Positions 5,039 through 8,041 of a DNA stretch of 8,041 bases are shown here, piece after piece. A program made the translations under genes and the position numbers. How positions within the stretch are numbered: the stretch's first letter is position 1; the number at the start of each line of letters is the position of its first letter. The stretch is taken from assembly GCA_009783395.1 (NCBI GenBank), contig WRHA01000331.1, positions 1 through 8,041 on the forward strand, read 5' to 3'. The stretch is from Defluviitaleaceae bacterium. Lineage in GTDB: Bacteria > Bacillota > Clostridia > Lachnospirales > WQUN01. A model generated the notes under the pieces. The model was not told where the DNA came from. It worked only from the letters and a program-made list of their open reading frames with translations, and made no database searches.

Positions 5039-6349
5039 ATGAAGCATAAAATATTAAAAATTCTGCCCGAAAGCATCGCCGAAGAAACCGGCATCGAGCC
5101 CGGCGATTTTTTGTGTGCGATTAATGGAAAAAAGATCCGCGATGTGCTGGATTATCGTTTTGCTGTGCAAGACGCGCAAATTTTGCTTGAGGTTGAAAAA
5201 CCCGACGGCGAGATTTGGGAAATTGAAATTGAAAAGGACGATGAGGATTTGGGCATGGTTTTTGCGCGCCCGCTTATGGATGCGCCGCGTCGTTGTGTGA
5301 ACAAGTGCATGTTTTGCTTCATCGATCAACAGCCGCCCGATTTGCGCGATTCGCTTTACATCAAGGATGACGACGTGCGGCTGTCTTTTTTGCATGGAAA
5401 CTATGTAACACTAACAAATCTCTCGGACGCGGAGATTCGCCGAATTGCGGGCTATCATCTCTCGCCGCTGAAAATTTCCGTCCACACAACAAACTTAGAT
5501 TTGCGCAAAAAAATGATGGGGTGCAATTTTGCAGAAAATTTATTTTCTGCGTTAAAAATTTTCGGTGACGCGGGGATAAAAATGCATTTTCAGGCAGTGA
5601 TTTGCAAAGGTGTAAACGACGGCGAACATTTGCGCGAAACAATTTCCGCGCTAAAACGCGTTCGCGGAGCGGAAAGCCTCGCAATAGTTCCCGCCGGAAT
5701 AACACGCCACCGCGAAGGTCTTGTCTTGCTAAAGCAATTTACTGCACAAGAGGCGAGGGAAGTTTTGGACATAGTACATGCCGCACAAAAAAATTGCCGC
5801 GCAGAAATGGGAACAAATTTCGTTTTCGCGGCTGACGAATGGTATGTAATGGCCGGCGAAGCTTTATCGGAACTCGACGATTACGAGGATTTTTTACAGC
5901 TTGATAACGGCGTCGGGATGCTTAAGCTTTTCGAGCAAGAATTTTTGGGGGGCTGTAAAAAAGACCGTTCCGAAGGTCGCCGACACATCGGCATCGTAAC
6001 AGGAAAAGCCGCCGCAAAGTTTATGCGCGGGCTTGCCGACGAATTTGAAAAAATATTTCCGGGCGTGAAAATAAATATCCACGTCGTAAAAAATAATTTT
6101 TTCGGCGAAAACATTACAGTAAGCGGACTCTTAACAGGCGCGGACATTATTGCACAATTAAAAGGAAGTATCACCGCCGACATACTCTTCCTCCCACAAA
6201 ACGCCTTTCGAACAGATACCGAAACCATGCTGGACGGCATAACGCGAACAAAACTGTCTGCCGCGCTGGGCATACCCGTACGCATCGGAAGTTCGGACGG
6301 CGGAGAATTTTTCGAGCAGTTAAGATCGGCGACCTCCGAAAACCATTAG
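5039..6349 (+). CDS. DUF512 family radical SAM protein with PDZ-like N-terminus
   Basis: This is a 436-residue protein, the normal length for the family of putative radical SAM enzymes found in Firmicutes and Actinobacteria, whose reaction is unknown to me. Residues 5-70 are PDZ-like (ILPESIAEETGIEPGDFLCAINGKKIRDVLDY). The [4Fe-4S] motif is RCVNKCMFCFIDQQPP with Cys86, Cys90 and Cys93 (C-x3-C-x2-C), followed by the strongly conserved RDSLYIKDDDVRLSFLHGNYVTLTNL (103-128). The DUF512 part proper includes GTNFVFAADEWY (258-269), HIGIVTG (316-322) and NNFFGENITVSGLLTGADI (352-370). The ATG at 5039 has no nearby ribosome binding site. The nearest, AAGAAGGGA at 5007-5015, is over 20 bases away and instead faces a six-codon frame (5029-5049) that overlaps this start. 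The gene is downstream of rluB and converges on bioY. Confidence 0.9.
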   Translation: MKHKILKILPESIAEETGIEPGDFLCAINGKKIRDVLDYRFAVQDAQILLEVEKPDGEIWEIEIEKDDEDLGMVFARPLMDAPRRCVNKCMFCFIDQQPPDLRDSLYIKDDDVRLSFLHGNYVTLTNLSDAEIRRIAGYHLSPLKISVHTTNLDLRKKMMGCNFAENLFSALKIFGDAGIKMHFQAVICKGVNDGEHLRETISALKRVRGAESLAIVPAGITRHREGLVLLKQFTAQEAREVLDIVHAAQKNCRAEMGTNFVFAADEWYVMAGEALSELDDYEDFLQLDNGVGMLKLFEQEFLGGCKKDRSEGRRHIGIVTGKAAAKFMRGLADEFEKIFPGVKINIHVVKNNFFGENITVSGLLTGADIIAQLKGSITADILFLPQNAFRTDTETMLDGITRTKLSAALGIPVRIGSSDGGEFFEQLRSATSENH

Positions 6350-6357
6350 AGGTCGCC
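6328..6357. terminator. 9-bp hairpin between convergent DUF512 gene and bioY
   Basis: GGCGACCTC (6328-6336) and GAGGTCGCC (6349-6357) form a perfect stem around a 12-base loop that holds the TAG stop of the DUF512 gene. It lies 20 bases before the bioY stop on the opposite strand. It has no T run on either strand, so it is at best a weak or factor-assisted bidirectional terminator. Confidence 0.45.
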
Positions 6358-6377
6358 TAAATGGTGTGGACGCAATC

Positions 6378-6923
6378 TCATATCGACACCTGCGCTTTCA
6401 TCAGCGCGGATTTAATGCCGTTGCTGATCATCGGCAATACAGCCGTTCTTACGACGCTCACTATAAGAAAAGGCGCAACTGCATAACCAAAAGAAACCGC
6501 CAAACTAAGCTCGTTTACCCAACTGAACCAAAGCAATCCGACAGCCAAATTAAAAATGCTGCCCGACGCAAGCCCCAATATCATCCAAGAAAAACCGCCC
6601 TTGCGTTCGCCAAGCCCCGCAAGCAAAGCGACAACAGGGAAAGACAGGATAAATCCGCCCGTCGGGCGCATGATAACGCCAAAGCCTCCGGAAAGTCCCG
6701 CAAACACAGGCGCGCCAACAGCTCCAAGCAATATATAAATCAAAACAGCAAAAGTGCCGTTTTTCGGGCCGAGAATAAGGCCGGCCAAAGAAATCGCCCA
6801 CACCTGCAAAGTGAAAGGCACTCCGCCCGGTTGCGGGATACTGATTTGGGCGCAAACGGATATTACAGCTGTAAAAATCCCGATGTAACACATCTCACGG
6901 GTTGACAATTTTTTAGTTTGCAT
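6378..6923 (-). CDS. bioY: Biotin transporter BioY (ECF-type substrate-binding subunit)
   Basis: This is a 181-residue hydrophobic protein of usual BioY length with about six membrane segments. BioY binds biotin in the membrane. It works alone with low capacity or with a shared ECF energising module (EcfA, EcfA', EcfT), none of which is in this window. Family signatures are CYIGIFTAVISVCAQISIPQPGGVPFTLQVWA in the first segment, GLILGPKNGTFAVLIYILLGAVGAPVFAGLSGGFGVIMRPTGGFILSFP in the middle (the GAPVFAG and PTGGF motifs), and a hydrophobic C-terminal helix. The ATG at 6923 is chosen because GGGGAG lies 10 bases upstream on the minus strand; a GTG at 6941 would add six residues. A clear promoter and a BirA-like operator lie directly upstream, indicating repression when biotin is plentiful. 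No biotin synthesis gene is seen nearby. Confidence 0.93.
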   Translation of the reverse strand: MQTKKLSTREMCYIGIFTAVISVCAQISIPQPGGVPFTLQVWAISLAGLILGPKNGTFAVLIYILLGAVGAPVFAGLSGGFGVIMRPTGGFILSFPVVALLAGLGERKGGFSWMILGLASGSIFNLAVGLLWFSWVNELSLAVSFGYAVAPFLIVSVVRTAVLPMISNGIKSALMKAQVSI

Positions 6924-6955
6924 AACATTAAAGCTCCCCACAGTTTATTTTTTTT

Positions 6956-6984
6956 ATATTATTGGAAACAGAATTTATTGTCAA
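6956..6984 (-). promoter_or_regulatory. bioY promoter
   Basis: On the minus strand a perfect -35 box TTGACA (6984-6979) and a -10 box TAATAT (6961-6956) are separated by 17 bases. Transcription should start near 6949, giving a leader of about 26 bases to the bioY ATG. The -35 box lies within one arm of the inverted repeat at 6977-7009, so a protein bound there would block RNA polymerase. Confidence 0.8.
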
Positions 6985-7009
6985 CCGCAAATATGTCGGG
7001 GTTGACAAT
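6977..7009. promoter_or_regulatory. Probable BirA (biotin repressor) operator
   Basis: ATTGTCAACC (6977-6986) and GGTTGACAAT (7000-7009) are perfect reverse complements separated by 13 bases. Size, spacing and the TTGTNAACC/GGTTNACAA half-sites resemble biotin-repressor operators of Firmicutes, which sit before biotin synthesis and bioY genes. The left arm covers the bioY -35 box. The identity of the regulator rests on this resemblance and on the bioY context. It also lies 57 bases upstream of the divergent TPR gene, which it might affect. Confidence 0.7.
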
Positions 7010-7066
7010 GGCAAGCCGAAGGTCGCCCGTCTTGACTAAGCGGCAAGATTCAAGTAAAAATGAAGC

Positions 7067-8041
7067 ATGATAAACATACAATTGTGCGCATCACAAAACG
7101 AAAATTTTACGCCATACGCTTTTAAAACAACGGGCATCCGTGTGTACAGCTTTGAAGAGGTGCTGTATCACGTTTACCACCATTGGCGCGAATCGGCGGA
7201 CGAATTTTTGTCGGAAGGATTGGTTTCATGGGTGGCCGGGCTTGGGCACTCTTATTTTGCTTCCCGAATGAAGGAAATACGGCGCAAGGAGAATTTCAGC
7301 GAGCGGATTTTTGATTTTTTGCGACTGGTTGATTATTTCGACAAATCGGAGCTTGGCGCGCTCCGCGAGACGCTTGAAAAATGGGAGCTTAGGCGCGAGT
7401 GGGAGAAGCTTAAAGAGCGTGCAGACTTTTTTGCAGAAAAAATGGAATGCGAAAAAGCTGTTCCGTTGTATAAGCGCGCACTTGAGTTTGACGAAAATGT
7501 TGCGGTTTTGAATAATCTTGCGGTGCAACATATGCAGCTTGGCGCGTACGCCGAAGGATTATCGTGTATGACGCGTGCGCTTGCGATCGAACCTAAAAAC
7601 TTTCAGGTGTTGCTTCATTATATTGAAGCGGCAATTTTGGCAGGTGAGTTTGACAAGGCCGCAAAAGGCATAAAAAAGGCCGTTGCAGTCGACCCTGCCC
7701 ATGCCGATCTTGCATTCCTTTTGGGGCTGATGTCTTATGAGAAAAAGGATTTTTCCGCCGCGCTTGCGTACTTCGAGCAGGCACATGAAACAGACAAAAC
7801 AGTGGTGTACTATCTGCAAAAGGCCGCAGATGTGCATTTGCAGATGCGCCAGTTCGAGCAAGCGTTAAAAACATTGCAAAAAATCACCACACGCGACAGT
7901 GCGTATTACTCCAAAGAAGCCGAAATTTATGCCGCCTGGGGCGACCTTCCAAAAGCAATACAATCCATGACAATTGCAATTCGCGGCGAGCCGATGCTTT
8001 ACGCAAAGCTCGCGGCGTATCACCGCCGAGATTATGACCCC
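7067..8041 (+). CDS. Tetratricopeptide-repeat protein (partial, runs off the right edge)
   Basis: 325 residues are visible and the frame is still open at the edge. Residues 1-110 form a non-repeat N-terminal region (NIQLCASQNENFTPYAFKT, then SFEEVLYHVYHHWRESADEFL and SERIFDFLRLVDYFDKSELGALRETLEKW). It is helical and resembles N-termini of clostridial TPR proteins that I cannot assign to a defined function. From about 111 there are roughly six TPR units of 31-34 residues, near 111-145, 146-179, 180-212, 213-246, 247-277 and 278-308. The clearest are VLNNLAVQHMQLGAYAEGLSCMTRALAIEPKN-like, with the typical A/G spacing and closing Pro. No signal peptide is seen, so it is probably a cytoplasmic scaffold for protein-protein contacts. 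The ATG at 7067 is the first start after an in-frame TGA at 7061. It has no Shine-Dalgarno. TTGACT (7032-7037) and TAAAAA (7055-7060) with a 17-base spacer would start transcription almost at the ATG, hinting at a leaderless message. Confidence 0.8.
   Translation, partial: MINIQLCASQNENFTPYAFKTTGIRVYSFEEVLYHVYHHWRESADEFLSEGLVSWVAGLGHSYFASRMKEIRRKENFSERIFDFLRLVDYFDKSELGALRETLEKWELRREWEKLKERADFFAEKMECEKAVPLYKRALEFDENVAVLNNLAVQHMQLGAYAEGLSCMTRALAIEPKNFQVLLHYIEAAILAGEFDKAAKGIKKAVAVDPAHADLAFLLGLMSYEKKDFSAALAYFEQAHETDKTVVYYLQKAADVHLQMRQFEQALKTLQKITTRDSAYYSKEAEIYAAWGDLPKAIQSMTIAIRGEPMLYAKLAAYHRRDYDP

Noticed and set aside
5971..7027. CGAAGGTCGC shared by the DUF512 coding region (5971-5980) and the bioY upstream region (7018-7027)
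   Set aside because: A 10-base match with no extension on either side is not enough to claim a repeat.

Overview
The window looks like chromosomal DNA of a low-to-mid GC Firmicute, most likely an uncultured member of the Clostridia. The evidence is the set of families present (YesL/DUF624, a DUF512 radical SAM protein with a PDZ-like N-terminus, a BioY with a BirA-type operator), strong GGAGG-type ribosome binding sites, and sigma-A-like promoters. No phage, IS, CRISPR, tRNA or rRNA signature was seen. The genes are mostly housekeeping or metabolic.

Layout. Bases 1-535 hold a possible gene tail (1-81), a strong rho-independent terminator (108-145), one copy of a 94-bp dispersed repeat on the minus strand (139-232), a stretch with no convincing gene, and a good promoter (412-441). 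This promoter drives a single long reading frame (536-2209) that joins a YesL-type membrane domain to a complete galactose mutarotase. The junction carries a perfect internal Shine-Dalgarno and ATG, so GalM is probably also made on its own. Next come a small FMN-binding-split-barrel protein of the pyridoxamine 5'-phosphate oxidase superfamily (2279-2707) and, 2 bp after its stop, a short QueG-like double [4Fe-4S] protein (2710-3624). A perfect 17-bp hairpin lies at the convergence with a minus-strand nitroreductase (3672-4190). Divergent from that are the 23S rRNA pseudouridine synthase RluB (4259-4999) and the DUF512 radical SAM protein (5039-6349), probably one transcription unit. Convergent to it is bioY (6378-6923, minus). 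Its promoter has the -35 box inside a perfect 10-bp inverted repeat that looks like a biotin-repressor (BirA) operator. A divergent TPR protein (7067 onward) runs off the right edge.

The most interesting item is the repeat pair. The same element occurs once in an intergenic region against a terminator T-tract (139-232, minus) and once inside the QueG-like gene (2998-3090, plus). The two copies share an identical 21-bp left end and a right end matching at 37 of 41 positions, while their cores have diverged. The copy inside the gene is 93 bp, exactly 31 codons, and stays in frame. It falls where QueG proteins normally run straight from an alpha helix into the strand carrying the catalytic-Asp motif. 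This resembles the protein-embedded palindromic elements known from Rickettsia, here in a probable Firmicute. The other points worth a look are the YesL-GalM read-through fusion and the bioY operator with an extra half-site exactly 100 bp away.
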